Counted from the first letter of the stretch, positions 1-7,769 are shown. The stretch: DNA of 9,328 nt from Pseudomonadota bacterium (GCA_023426225.1 JAFABD010000220.1:1-9328), one strand, 5' to 3'. Notes: a model not told the origin generated them from the sequence alone. Numbers and translations are program-made.

Positions 1-35
<35 letters not shown>

Positions 36-1727
36 ACCAACCTCATCACCAACCGCCCGGTGCTGGCGACGCAGGTGTCGGGCAAGATCGGCTATAATTC
101 GGTCGACGAACTCGACGCCGAGGCGACGCTGAACCTGCCGGTTTCCAGCGCGGTGGCGCTGCGCGTCGGCGGCTATCGCGACAAGCAGAGCGGCGGCTTC
201 TACACCGACCAGGTGACCGGCCAGACGATCGACAAGCAGCTCAATTGGGGTGTGCGCGGTACGCTGGGTGCGGGAATCGATACGGCGTCGACCGCGTATC
301 TGACGATCGAGCATTCGCGCTCCGAAGCGCCCGGCTATACCTCGCTGGGGCGCAACAAGGTGCTTGATCCAGATCCGTTCGTCCGGACCGGGCTGAACGT
401 CGTCGACCGGATCAATATCGACAAGACGCGCGCACTCGGCGAGTTCACGCACGATTTCGGTCCGTCGGCGCTGACCGTCCTTGCCGATTTCGAAAGTCGC
501 GACGGCGCGCGAACCGCTGCGGATTTCGACCATTATCTCGGCATTCGCGTCCCCTTTGCCCAGCTTTATGACGCGCAGGGCGAGACGTTCGACCGCTATG
601 GCGGCGAACTGCGCTGGGGTTCGACCGGCAAGGCGCGGTTGTCGTGGCTGGCGGGCGGCGACTTCATGACGTTCACGTCGGAAGTCTATTCGAACCGGAC
701 CGGCACGATCACCGGAACCAGCGCCACCGCCAACACGCTGCGCAAGCAATTGCGGTTGCAGCAATCGCGTCAGGAGACGACGTCCTATTCGGTCTATGGC
801 CTGATCGGTTACGATCTGACCAGCCGCCTCAATCTTACCGCCGAGGCGCGGTTCCAGGTGGATCGGATCCATTTTACCTTCCAGCAGATCGACCTCGACC
901 TCACCACCAACGAGGCGATCCCGCTCACCAATTTCGACCGGACCTGGCGGCGCTTCCTGCCGACGGTGTCGCTCAACTACCGGGCATCGGACCGGTTGAG
1001 CTTCTATGCCCGTGTCGCGACCGGTTATCGTGCCGGCGGTTTCAATCAGACCCCGGCACAGGGTTATTTCGATCGCGTTCCCTATAATCCCGAGGACATT
1101 GTTCAGGGCGAACTGGGCACCAAATGGCGGGCCGCGCTCGGGCCGGTCGATTTCCGTGGTCAGTTGGCGCTTTATTACGGCGTCACGAAGAACGTGCAGC
1201 AGACCACACCGCTGACGGCGGTGAATCCCACCTTCACGCTCGAAAATGTCGGCGACAACCACATCTACGGCGCGGAACTCGAAATGAACGCGTCGACGCG
1301 GCTCGCGGGCGGGCGGTTCAGCCTCGGCTTCAACCTTTCCGGAGAGCGCGGTCGCTGGCATGACGGCGCGACGATCATCTATCAGGGCCGCGTCCTCGAT
1401 CTTTCGGGTCGCTCGACCCCACGCACGCGCGACTACATCATCAACCTGACCGGCAACTATGATCACGAACTGGGCGGCGGGCTGAGTGCTGTATTCACTG
1501 CGAGCTATCAGACGGCAGCAGGCGGGTACGACAACGCCTCGCTTGAGCGGGAAAGCCAGAATTATTCGATGCTCGATCTTTCGGCCGGAATCCGGGCCGA
1601 ACGCTGGTCGCTTCTCGGCTATGTCAAGAACGTTACCGACGACCTGTTCTATACCGTCGAGGTCAGCGGCAACGACTTCTACAACACGCCGCGCACCTAT
1701 GGCGCGAAGTTCAGCTTCAACTGGTGA
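36..1727 (+). CDS. TonB-dependent outer-membrane receptor, 5' truncated (end of plug plus beta-barrel)
   Basis: Outer-membrane active transporter powered by TonB-ExbBD; the ligand is unknown. 563 residues are visible and the frame stays open into the poly-C run, so the start, signal peptide, TonB box and most of the plug are missing. The fragment begins with TNLITNRP, which matches the end of a plug domain (compare the common N-I-I-T-K-R-P pattern). A barrel of alternating aromatic/polar strands follows. Family landmarks are GYRAGGFN (about residue 330) followed by NPEDIVQGELGTKWR, VKNVTDDLFY (about 530), and a C-terminal strand YGAKFSFNW ending in an aromatic residue, as the Bam outer-membrane signal requires. 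The GTG at position 60 is internal and not a start. The type resembles the large receptors expanded in sphingomonads, which serve siderophores, glycans, aromatics and other ligands. The stop codon adjoins the following acyl-CoA ligase frame, suggesting co-transcription. Confidence 0.93.
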   Translation, partial: TNLITNRPVLATQVSGKIGYNSVDELDAEATLNLPVSSAVALRVGGYRDKQSGGFYTDQVTGQTIDKQLNWGVRGTLGAGIDTASTAYLTIEHSRSEAPGYTSLGRNKVLDPDPFVRTGLNVVDRINIDKTRALGEFTHDFGPSALTVLADFESRDGARTAADFDHYLGIRVPFAQLYDAQGETFDRYGGELRWGSTGKARLSWLAGGDFMTFTSEVYSNRTGTITGTSATANTLRKQLRLQQSRQETTSYSVYGLIGYDLTSRLNLTAEARFQVDRIHFTFQQIDLDLTTNEAIPLTNFDRTWRRFLPTVSLNYRASDRLSFYARVATGYRAGGFNQTPAQGYFDRVPYNPEDIVQGELGTKWRAALGPVDFRGQLALYYGVTKNVQQTTPLTAVNPTFTLENVGDNHIYGAELEMNASTRLAGGRFSLGFNLSGERGRWHDGATIIYQGRVLDLSGRSTPRTRDYIINLTGNYDHELGGGLSAVFTASYQTAAGGYDNASLERESQNYSMLDLSAGIRAERWSLLGYVKNVTDDLFYTVEVSGNDFYNTPRTYGAKFSFNW

Positions 1728-1731
1728 TGGG

Positions 1732-1737
1732 GGAAGG
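1732..1737 (+). promoter_or_regulatory. Ribosome binding site supporting the GTG start of the acyl-CoA ligase
   Basis: GGAAGG lies four bases before GTG 1742. The alternative ATG at 1727 overlaps the receptor TGA by one base but has no purine-rich motif upstream. The site favours 1742, although reinitiation at 1727 remains possible. Confidence 0.5.
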
Positions 1738-1741
1738 CAAG

Positions 1742-3304
1742 GTGGCGACCGTGCCGCAACCCGTCCGCCCGGGCGTCGTCGATGCCCTGTTGCGGGCGAC
1801 CGCGCAGCGGCTTCCCGGCGCTGCGGCGATCGGTCCGCGGGATGCGGCGATCGACTTCGCCACGCTTGACGCGCGCGTCACGCGGCTCGCCGAACGTCTG
1901 GGGATTGCGGGACGGCCCGGCGACCGTGTCGCGATCCTTGGCCGGAACTCGCGGGAGCAGGTCGAATTGCTGTTCGCCTGTTTCCGGGCGGGGCAGGTGG
2001 CGCTGCCGATCAACTGGCGACTGAGCGCGTCGGAGATCGGCTATATCGTGCGCCATGCGGGGGCGAGCAGGATCTTTGCCGATCGCCAGTTCGCCGCCGC
2101 ATTGCAGGCGGCCGCGCCAGATCTTCCGGTCTGCTTTTTCGACGATCCCGGGGCTGACGGGTTCGCGGCGTGGCGCGATACGCCCGCAACCGCACGCGCA
2201 CCGGAACTGCCGACGCGGCAACCGGACGATGTGGTATTGCAGATGTACACCAGCGGGACCACCGGCCTCCCCAAAGGCGTGATGCTGACCAATGCCAACG
2301 TGATGGCGTCGATTGCGGCGTTCAGCGAAGGGGTGATGGCGCTCGACGCCAGCGACGTGATCTATGCCCCTGCGCCGATGTTCCACATCACCGGAATCGG
2401 TCCGGTGTTGCGAAGCGCCCAATCCGGCGCACGGCTGGTCTTCGATTCCGGGTTCGATCCCGATCGTGCCGTGCGGCTGATGGCCGACGAGCGCGTAAGC
2501 TATACCACACTTGCGCCCGCCATGATCCAGGCATGCCTGGCAGCCCCTGCGATGGCGGATGCTGACCTGTCGGCACTGCGGCTGATCGTGTATGGCGGTT
2601 CACCGATCGCGCCCGCCGTGCTGATTGCAGCGCAGACGCGGATGGGCTGCGACTTCGCGCAATGCTATGGCCTGACCGAAGCGACCGGTCCGGTGACGTT
2701 GCTCGATCCCGACGATCATCGCGGCGACGAGGCGTTGCTACTGTCGTGCGGTCGTGCCGCAGCAGGGATCGAGATCCGGATCGTCGACCCCGATGGAGCA
2801 CCGCTCGGCGTGGGGGAAACGGGCGAGATCGTGATCAGAAGCGCCGTCGTCATGCCCGGTTATGCAGCCGATGCGGACGCCACCCGCACCACCATCCGCG
2901 ACGGCTGGCTCTACACCGGCGATGCCGGCTATCTCGACGCGGACGGCTATCTCTACATCCGCGACCGCGTGAAGGACATGATCGTCACGGGAGGCGAGAA
3001 TGTCTATCCCGTCGAGGTCGAGAATGCGCTGCACGATCACCCCGAGATACGCGACGTCGCCGTGATCGGCATTCCCGATCCGCATTGGGGCGAGGCGGTG
3101 ACGGCGCTGGTCGTGCCCGCGCCTGGCTCTGCATCGGTCGACGGCGCGGCGATCATCGCCTTTTGCCATCAGCGGATCGCAGGGTTCAAATGCCCGAAAT
3201 CGGTGCGCTTCGTCGACGCGATCCCGCGCAACGCGGCGGGAAAGATCATGCGGCGCGAGTTGCGGGCGCCGTTTTGGGAAGGGCAGGCGCGCGGCGTCGG
3301 CTGA
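1742..3304 (+). CDS. AMP-binding acyl-CoA ligase (fatty-acyl-CoA synthetase-like, class I adenylate-forming)
   Basis: Predicted cytoplasmic enzyme of 520 residues that would activate a carboxylic acid with ATP and join it to CoA. Family landmarks are in order: P-loop TSGTTGLPKG (about 170-179), PMFHITG, YGGSPI, the A5 motif YGLTEATGP (from 309), YTGD (391-394), the hinge and A8 region DRVKDMIVTGGENVYP (about 405-420), and the C-terminal catalytic lysine in NAAGKIMRREL (K501). All key residues are present, so it should be active. Length matches FadD13-like and medium/long-chain ligases (about 500-560). The acid substrate cannot be read from sequence; fatty, aromatic and terpenoid or steroid side-chain acids are all possible. 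GTG 1742 was chosen for its ribosome site; ATG 1727 and GTG 1724 are in frame just upstream. The frame begins at the receptor stop, implying one transcript and perhaps translational coupling. Confidence 0.9.
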   Translation: MATVPQPVRPGVVDALLRATAQRLPGAAAIGPRDAAIDFATLDARVTRLAERLGIAGRPGDRVAILGRNSREQVELLFACFRAGQVALPINWRLSASEIGYIVRHAGASRIFADRQFAAALQAAAPDLPVCFFDDPGADGFAAWRDTPATARAPELPTRQPDDVVLQMYTSGTTGLPKGVMLTNANVMASIAAFSEGVMALDASDVIYAPAPMFHITGIGPVLRSAQSGARLVFDSGFDPDRAVRLMADERVSYTTLAPAMIQACLAAPAMADADLSALRLIVYGGSPIAPAVLIAAQTRMGCDFAQCYGLTEATGPVTLLDPDDHRGDEALLLSCGRAAAGIEIRIVDPDGAPLGVGETGEIVIRSAVVMPGYAADADATRTTIRDGWLYTGDAGYLDADGYLYIRDRVKDMIVTGGENVYPVEVENALHDHPEIRDVAVIGIPDPHWGEAVTALVVPAPGSASVDGAAIIAFCHQRIAGFKCPKSVRFVDAIPRNAAGKIMRRELRAPFWEGQARGVG

Positions 3305-3305
3305 A

Positions 3306-3361
3306 CGGTCTCGCACGGATCGCACCAGCCCCATCGCCCGGGTGCGATCCATGCGAGACCG
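3306..3361 (+). terminator. Long hairpin (21-bp arms, one mismatch) after the acyl-CoA ligase
   Basis: The left arm 3306-3326 and right arm 3341-3361 are reverse complements apart from one C-A pair (3316 against 3351), around a 14-base loop at 3327-3340. The stem begins one base after the ligase stop codon. No T-run follows, so it is not a textbook intrinsic terminator. It could stop or slow transcription, protect the 3' end of the upstream message, or be a dispersed intergenic repeat. It separates the receptor-ligase pair from the next two genes. Confidence 0.6.
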
Positions 3362-3432
3362 CCAGTCTGGCGCCGCCGGGAGATGCTGGAATCGAAAGCG
3401 CGCCGCGAAGGCGCGTGCGACGGGAGAGAGGG

Positions 3433-4830
3433 ATGATCGAACTGGAATCGGAGCGCCCGTTGGCGCTGGCACGTCGCCGCGAGCTGCTGATGGGACTGGC
3501 CGCCGCCCCCCTGTTGATGAGTGGGGCAGCGAACGCTGCCGCACGTCGGTTCGGGACCGCCGAGGACGAGGGCGACCCGGCGATGCGTGCCGCATTCTTC
3601 TATGCCTTCACCCTGTACGAGTTCGCGCGGACCGAGCAGACATTGGCCCGATGCCTGCGACAGTCGGGCGTAATCAATCAGATCACTGCGCGCACGGCGC
3701 TTTCCGATCCCACCAAACGGGTGGTGACGGCACCCAACAATGATACCATCTATTCCTCCGCATTCCTTGATGTGTCGTCGGGGCCGGTGGAGGTCGTGGC
3801 GCCGGACGTGCCGTCCCGCTATTTCTCGATCCAGTTCATGGACGCCTTCACCGACAATTTCGCCTATGTCGGCACCCGGGCGACGGGCGGCCGTGGCGGC
3901 CGTTTCTGGGTGGTCGGGCCGCAGTGGCGCGGCAGCGCGCCGGCGGGCGTGACATTGTTCCGCTCGACGACCAACGACGTGTGGATGCTGGTACGGATCC
4001 TGGTCGATGGCCCCGACGACCTGGCGGCCGCGGTGGCGATCCAGCGCCAGTTTGCGGTCGTGGTGCCCGCCGACCGGGCGCCGCCGCGCGGCTTTGTGAA
4101 CGAGGCGGTGCGTGAGGTCAGCGATCCGCGCAACTTCCTGGCCGTGGTGAACGAGATGCTGGCGCGTTCGCCTGGCGCGCAAGGGCATCTGGCGCGGGCA
4201 AAGCGGTTTGCCGCGCTGGGTATCGGTACCGACCGCGAGCCGGATGCAGCGGTGCTCGCGCGCTGGGCTGCCTATTTCCCGATCGGGCTCAAGACGCTGC
4301 GCGATGCCTTCCTCTTTCGCGACCTGGTCGCCGGCGGCTGGACGTATCAGCCGCGCGGCGTCGGCAATTTCGGTGACAATGACCGGCTTCGCGCCGCGAT
4401 TGCACTGGGCGGCATCGCCGCACTGGGTGAGGAAGAAGCGATGTACTTCCACGCCAGCTTCGATCCTGCCGGCCAGCGATTGTCCGGACGCGACGCCTAT
4501 CGCTGGCGGATCCCCGCGGCGGGGATTCCGGTGCGGGGATTCTGGTCGTTGACGATGTACGATGTCGAGCCGGACGGCCGCTACTTCCTCGTCGAAAACC
4601 CCATCCACCGCTATTCGATCGGCGATCGCACGCCGGGGCTGGTGCGCGGCGCCGACGGCAGCCTGGAGATCGTGATCCAGCACACCCAACCCAAGGGACC
4701 GCTCGCGGCGAACTGGTTGCCGGCACCGGACGGACCGATGCGGCTCGCCTTGCGTGCCTATTATCCCGACCGGTCGCTGATCGACCGGCGCTGGAAGGTG
4801 CCGCCGCTTGTTCGCGCCCAGCCCCTGTAA
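3433..4830 (+). CDS. DUF1254/DUF1214 protein with Tat-like signal peptide
   Basis: Protein of 465 residues with unknown biochemical role. The N-terminus has consecutive arginines RRRELL (14-19), a hydrophobic stretch and an ANA|A cleavage site near residue 35, which fits Tat export to the periplasm. The DUF1254 region carries APNNDTIYSSAFLD (N102-N103-D104-T105) and YFSIQFMDAFTDNFAYVGTR (from 130). The C-terminal DUF1214 region runs from about 367 (VRGFWSLTMYDVEPDGRYF) through the IHRYSIGDRTPGL and QHTQPKG segments to the end. Length matches the usual two-domain form of 440-490 residues. ATG 3433 is chosen because GGGAGAGAGG at 3422-3431 precedes it and the signal peptide starts here. The open frame extends far upstream, but that part overlaps the ligase gene and is not coding. 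The M28-like gene follows after 36 bases, suggesting co-transcription. Confidence 0.88.
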   Translation: MIELESERPLALARRRELLMGLAAAPLLMSGAANAAARRFGTAEDEGDPAMRAAFFYAFTLYEFARTEQTLARCLRQSGVINQITARTALSDPTKRVVTAPNNDTIYSSAFLDVSSGPVEVVAPDVPSRYFSIQFMDAFTDNFAYVGTRATGGRGGRFWVVGPQWRGSAPAGVTLFRSTTNDVWMLVRILVDGPDDLAAAVAIQRQFAVVVPADRAPPRGFVNEAVREVSDPRNFLAVVNEMLARSPGAQGHLARAKRFAALGIGTDREPDAAVLARWAAYFPIGLKTLRDAFLFRDLVAGGWTYQPRGVGNFGDNDRLRAAIALGGIAALGEEEAMYFHASFDPAGQRLSGRDAYRWRIPAAGIPVRGFWSLTMYDVEPDGRYFLVENPIHRYSIGDRTPGLVRGADGSLEIVIQHTQPKGPLAANWLPAPDGPMRLALRAYYPDRSLIDRRWKVPPLVRAQPL

Positions 4831-4866
4831 CGATATGGTGAAGCGGGGAGCGCAAGGAGAACGGTG

Positions 4867-6171
4867 ATGGCCGGATCGGGCGGAACGACCCGACGCGAAA
4901 TGCTCGGCGGCGCGGTGGTGTCCGCCGCGCTGCTGGGGCCTGCAGCGCAGGCGGCGGCGACGACGCCAACGACAACGGCCGGGGATCGGGTCGCAGCCGA
5001 TCTTGACCGCTATCTTGGCTTCGGCAGCATGGCCTCGGGCGGGCCGGGCGATCGTGCGTGCGGCGAATGGATCGAGGCGGAGTTGCAAGCGGCGGGGTAT
5101 CGTACCCTGCGCCAGCCCTTCGAGGCGCCCTATTTCGAGGCGACGCGTGCCGAACTGGCGATGCCGGGTACCCGCACGCCGGTGCTTCCGCAGGCGATTG
5201 TCGTGCCGACCGGAGCGGCAGGGACAAGCGGACGGCTGATCCGGATCGACCCGCGCGTGCCGGTTGGCCGTGATCTCACCGGATGCATCGCCCTGATCGA
5301 CCTGCCCCATGCGCGTTGGTCGAGCCTGCTCGCGCGACCGATCGCGACGACGCTGGCGGCGCTGCGGACGCGCGGCGCCGCGGCGGCGGTGCTGATTCCC
5401 AACGGGCCGACCGGCAAGGCGATCGCGTTCAACGCGCGGGCGGACGCGCCGATTTTCGATCGCCCGCTGGCGGTGCTCGCACCCGAGGCGGCAGGCCCCT
5501 GGCTGGCGGCCGCCGAGCAGGGCGTCGTCGCGACGCTGACCGTCGACGGGACCGGCGGGCGTCGGCCCGCGTTCAACGTCATCGGGCGGCTCGAGCGCGG
5601 CGCGGCATCATGGCTGGTGCTGTCGACGCCGCGCTCGGGCTGGTATGGCTGTGCGGGAGAACGCGGACCGGGCGTCGCGGCATGGCTGGCGCTCACGCGT
5701 TGGGCCGCGCGTGCCTTGACTGGCGTAAACGTGATAACGCTGTGCAATAGCGGCCACGAATATGAGTATCTGGGCGCCGAGCATGCGTTGTCGCTTGTCC
5801 CGCCGCCGGCGCAGACGCGACTCTGGTTTCACCTGGGCGCCGCCGTGGCGGCGCGCGATTGGCATGAACTGGGTGGGGGCCGCCTGCTGGCGCTGCCGAC
5901 CGTCGATCCCCAGCGTTACCTGATGGCGAGCGCGCCGCTGGTTGCCGCTGCGCGTATGGCATTTGCCGGCCTGCCCGGGTTGGAGGCTGCCTATCCGGCC
6001 AACGGCAATGCCGCCGGCGAATTGGCGAACATCATGGCGGCAGGCTATTCGGCCGCCGGCATCGTCGGTGCGCACCGTTATCATCACACGGTCGAGGGGG
6101 ACCGGCGCTGCCTCGATCCGGCATGGGTGCGGCCGGTGATCGCGGCAGCGCAGCGTTTTCTGGCGGGATAG
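4867..6171 (+). CDS. M28-peptidase-like exported protein with PA-like insert and degenerate metal site
   Basis: Protein of 434 residues. A Tat-type leader is visible: TTRREML (7-13), a hydrophobic core and an AQA|A-like cleavage site near 29. A PA-domain-like insert spans about 110-225 (GRLIRIDP, GCIALIDLP, RGAAAAVLIPN). The C-terminal half has the M28 layout, but the place where M28 enzymes carry the H-x-D zinc ligands reads STPRSGW (253-259), and the GADDN-like motif is CAGERGPG (262-269). The paired glutamates appear as H297-E298 in SGHEYEYLGAEH. A late GEL and an HHT (406-408) near the end keep a possible glutamate and the last histidine. Aminopeptidase activity is therefore doubtful; it may be a pseudoenzyme or do different chemistry. 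ATG 4867 has AAGGAG at 4854-4859, seven bases upstream; GTG 4864 is a less likely start. The motif alignment was done by eye. Confidence 0.78.
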   Translation: MAGSGGTTRREMLGGAVVSAALLGPAAQAAATTPTTTAGDRVAADLDRYLGFGSMASGGPGDRACGEWIEAELQAAGYRTLRQPFEAPYFEATRAELAMPGTRTPVLPQAIVVPTGAAGTSGRLIRIDPRVPVGRDLTGCIALIDLPHARWSSLLARPIATTLAALRTRGAAAAVLIPNGPTGKAIAFNARADAPIFDRPLAVLAPEAAGPWLAAAEQGVVATLTVDGTGGRRPAFNVIGRLERGAASWLVLSTPRSGWYGCAGERGPGVAAWLALTRWAARALTGVNVITLCNSGHEYEYLGAEHALSLVPPPAQTRLWFHLGAAVAARDWHELGGGRLLALPTVDPQRYLMASAPLVAAARMAFAGLPGLEAAYPANGNAAGELANIMAAGYSAAGIVGAHRYHHTVEGDRRCLDPAWVRPVIAAAQRFLAG

Positions 6172-6189
6172 CGTAATCGCGTCGCGCGA

Positions 6190-6209
6190 CCGGTCTGTGG
6201 ACAGACCGG
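6190..6209. terminator. Short perfect hairpin downstream of the M28-like gene
   Basis: CCGGTCTGT (6190-6198) is perfectly complementary to 6201-6209, leaving a central GG; in RNA the loop would be about four bases. It lies 18 bases after the M28-like stop codon, in the spacer between converging genes. There is no T-run. It probably belongs to the terminator region of the rightward genes. Confidence 0.5.
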
Positions 6210-6223
6210 GGCCGAGACATGAC

Positions 6224-6257
6224 GCGCCCCCGCCGCGCCGTCGCACGGCGGGGGCGC
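6224..6257. terminator. GC-rich bidirectional terminator hairpin between converging genes
   Basis: GCGCCCCCGCCG (6224-6235) pairs perfectly with 6246-6257 around a 10-base loop, and an outer ACAT/ATGT pairing (6217-6220 with 6258-6261) extends the stem after a three-base bulge. It sits nine bases beyond the pepA stop codon on the minus strand and 52 bases after the M28-like stop, so it could serve both transcripts. No U-tract is present on either strand. Confidence 0.6.
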
Positions 6258-6266
6258 ATGTTCCGA

Positions 6267-7736
6267 TCAGCGCTCGATCACGTCCTTGACGAACTGGTCG
6301 AGCAGCCGGACACCGTAACCGGTGGCACCCTTGTCGTAGAGCGTCCCCGCCTTGTCGGCCCAGGCGGTGCCGGCAATGTCCAGATGCGCCCAACGGACGC
6401 CGTCCTGGATGAAGCGGCCGATGAACTGCGCGGCGGTGGTCGATCCGCCTTCACGCGGACCGACATTCTTCATGTCGGCGATCGGCGAATCGATCAGCTT
6501 GTCGAACGCCGCACCCATCGGCATCCGCCACAGCTTCTCGCCCACCTTGTCGCCCGCGGCCGCGAGCGCCGTGGCCAGTCCGTCGTCGTTCGCGAACAGA
6601 CCGGCATATTCGTGGCCCAGGCTGATGAGGATCGCCCCGGTCAGCGTCGCCAGATCCACGATCGTGCGGACCTTGTACGTCTGCTGGACCCACCAGATCG
6701 CGTCGCACAGCACCAGCCGGCCCTCGGCGTCGGTGTTGATCACCTCGATCGTCTGTCCCGACATTGAGGTGACGACGTCGCCGGGGCGCTGGGCGTTGCC
6801 GTCGGGCATGTTCTCGACCAGTCCGCAGACACCGATGACGTGCGCGCGCGCCTTGCGCAGGGCGAGTGCCTTGATCGCGCCGGCGACCGCACCGGCGCCG
6901 CCCATGTCCCACTTCATCGACTCCATGCCGGCGGCAGGCTTGATCGAGATGCCGCCGGTGTCGAAGGTGACGCCCTTGCCGACAAAGGCGACCGGCTCGG
7001 CAGTGCCACCCGTACCGTCCCATTTGAGGCAAAGCAGCCGGGGCGGGCGGGCCGAACCCTGCGCGACCCCGAGCAGGGCACCCATGCCGAGCTTGTGCAT
7101 CGCGGCCTCGTCGAGCACCTCGACCTCGACGCCGAGTTCGGTGAGCGCCCGGCAGCGCTCGACGAAGCTCTCGGGGTAGAGAATGTTCGCAGGCTCCGCG
7201 ACCAGCTCGCGCGTGAAGGCCGCGCCCTCGGCGGCGGCGCGAAGCGGCGCCCATGCTGCCTCGGCGGCAGCGATCGCCGCCTCATCGACGACGATCTCGA
7301 CCGTGGTGAGCGTCGCGCGCTCCCGTTCGGGCATGCGCGTGCGATAACGGTCATGGCGCCAGCTGCGGATCAGCGCCCCTTGCGCGAAGCGGGCGGCGGT
7401 TTCGCCCTGTAGCGCCGCATCAAGGCCGCGCAGGTCGATGACCAGCCCGGCTTCGCCCGACGTCAGCAGCCGCCCGACCAGCGCCGCACCGGCGGCTTCG
7501 GCGGCGTTGTCGCTGCCCGTGCCGACAATGAGCAGACGACGCAGCGTGCCGTCGAGCGTGGCAAGGACGTCGATCAGGCTGCCGGGCTTGTCTTCCAGAC
7601 GTTCGGCGGCAGCTTCGACCACGGCCCGTGCCGTGTCGTCGGCGACCAGTGCGGCGAGCGGCTGTCCGGCCGCACGCGGCAGCGCGCGCGCGCGGATATC
7701 GGCCGTCGGCGTGGCGGTGAAGTGGATGGTGAGCAA
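6267..7736 (-). CDS. pepA: Leucyl aminopeptidase (M17, PepA/cytosol aminopeptidase)
   Basis: Cytoplasmic two-metal aminopeptidase that removes N-terminal residues from peptides. The 489 residues match the M17 family (about 480-505). The C-terminal catalytic domain has every expected residue with E. coli PepA spacing: metal ligands K254 and D259 (VGKGVTFDTGG), D277 (MKWDMGGAG), and D336 and E338 in the signature NTDAEGRL; catalytic K266 and R340. The N-terminal domain is variable, as usual. The proposed start is TTG 7736, because GGAAAGG on the minus strand (7744-7750) lies seven bases before it and the family N-terminus begins about here (LTIHFTATP). The frame is open upstream to another TTG at 7868, but those 44 codons look unlike the family. 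It is transcribed toward the M28-like gene and stops at the double-hairpin spacer. It probably has its own promoter in 7737-7893. Confidence 0.93.
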   Translation of the reverse strand: MLTIHFTATPTADIRARALPRAAGQPLAALVADDTARAVVEAAAERLEDKPGSLIDVLATLDGTLRRLLIVGTGSDNAAEAAGAALVGRLLTSGEAGLVIDLRGLDAALQGETAARFAQGALIRSWRHDRYRTRMPERERATLTTVEIVVDEAAIAAAEAAWAPLRAAAEGAAFTRELVAEPANILYPESFVERCRALTELGVEVEVLDEAAMHKLGMGALLGVAQGSARPPRLLCLKWDGTGGTAEPVAFVGKGVTFDTGGISIKPAAGMESMKWDMGGAGAVAGAIKALALRKARAHVIGVCGLVENMPDGNAQRPGDVVTSMSGQTIEVINTDAEGRLVLCDAIWWVQQTYKVRTIVDLATLTGAILISLGHEYAGLFANDDGLATALAAAGDKVGEKLWRMPMGAAFDKLIDSPIADMKNVGPREGGSTTAAQFIGRFIQDGVRWAHLDIAGTAWADKAGTLYDKGATGYGVRLLDQFVKDVIER

Positions 7737-7743
7737 GCGGGAA

Positions 7744-7750
7744 CCTTTCC
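7744..7750 (-). promoter_or_regulatory. Ribosome binding site deciding the TTG start of pepA
   Basis: Minus-strand GGAAAGG lies seven bases upstream of TTG 7736. There is no ATG in frame near the family N-terminus, so this site is the main support for a TTG start. Confidence 0.55.
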
Positions 7751-7769
7751 AAACTGGGCCGGCATCGTG

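Noticed and set aside
60..62. GTG as the start of the receptor gene
   Set aside because: The frame is open upstream and TNLITNRP there matches the receptor plug end. A start at 60 would give a barrel without signal peptide or plug.
1697..2422. 241-codon minus-strand open frame opposite the ligase start
   Set aside because: It is antisense to the receptor end and the ligase, has no family motifs, and its composition mirrors the real gene's codon bias.
3399..3415. Small hairpin (CGCGCC/GGCGCG) just before the DUF1254 ribosome site, as a possible regulatory RNA element
   Set aside because: Six-base GC stems are frequent by chance in this composition, and no alternative pairing with the ribosome site was evident.
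2662..3432. Upstream in-frame extension of the DUF1254 gene (an open frame from 2662 to 4830)
   Set aside because: This part overlaps the acyl-CoA ligase in another frame, is arginine-rich and low in complexity, and is unlike DUF1254 proteins. A good ribosome site and a signal peptide mark the true start at 3433.
3169..5310. 713-codon open frame on the minus strand
   Set aside because: It lies antisense to three well-supported genes, is rich in Arg, His and Gly without recognisable domains, and is the kind of shadow frame that GC3-biased coding produces.
5608..6393. 261-codon minus-strand open frame across the convergent spacer
   Set aside because: It overlaps the M28-like gene, both terminator hairpins and the pepA end, and its translation has no domain character.
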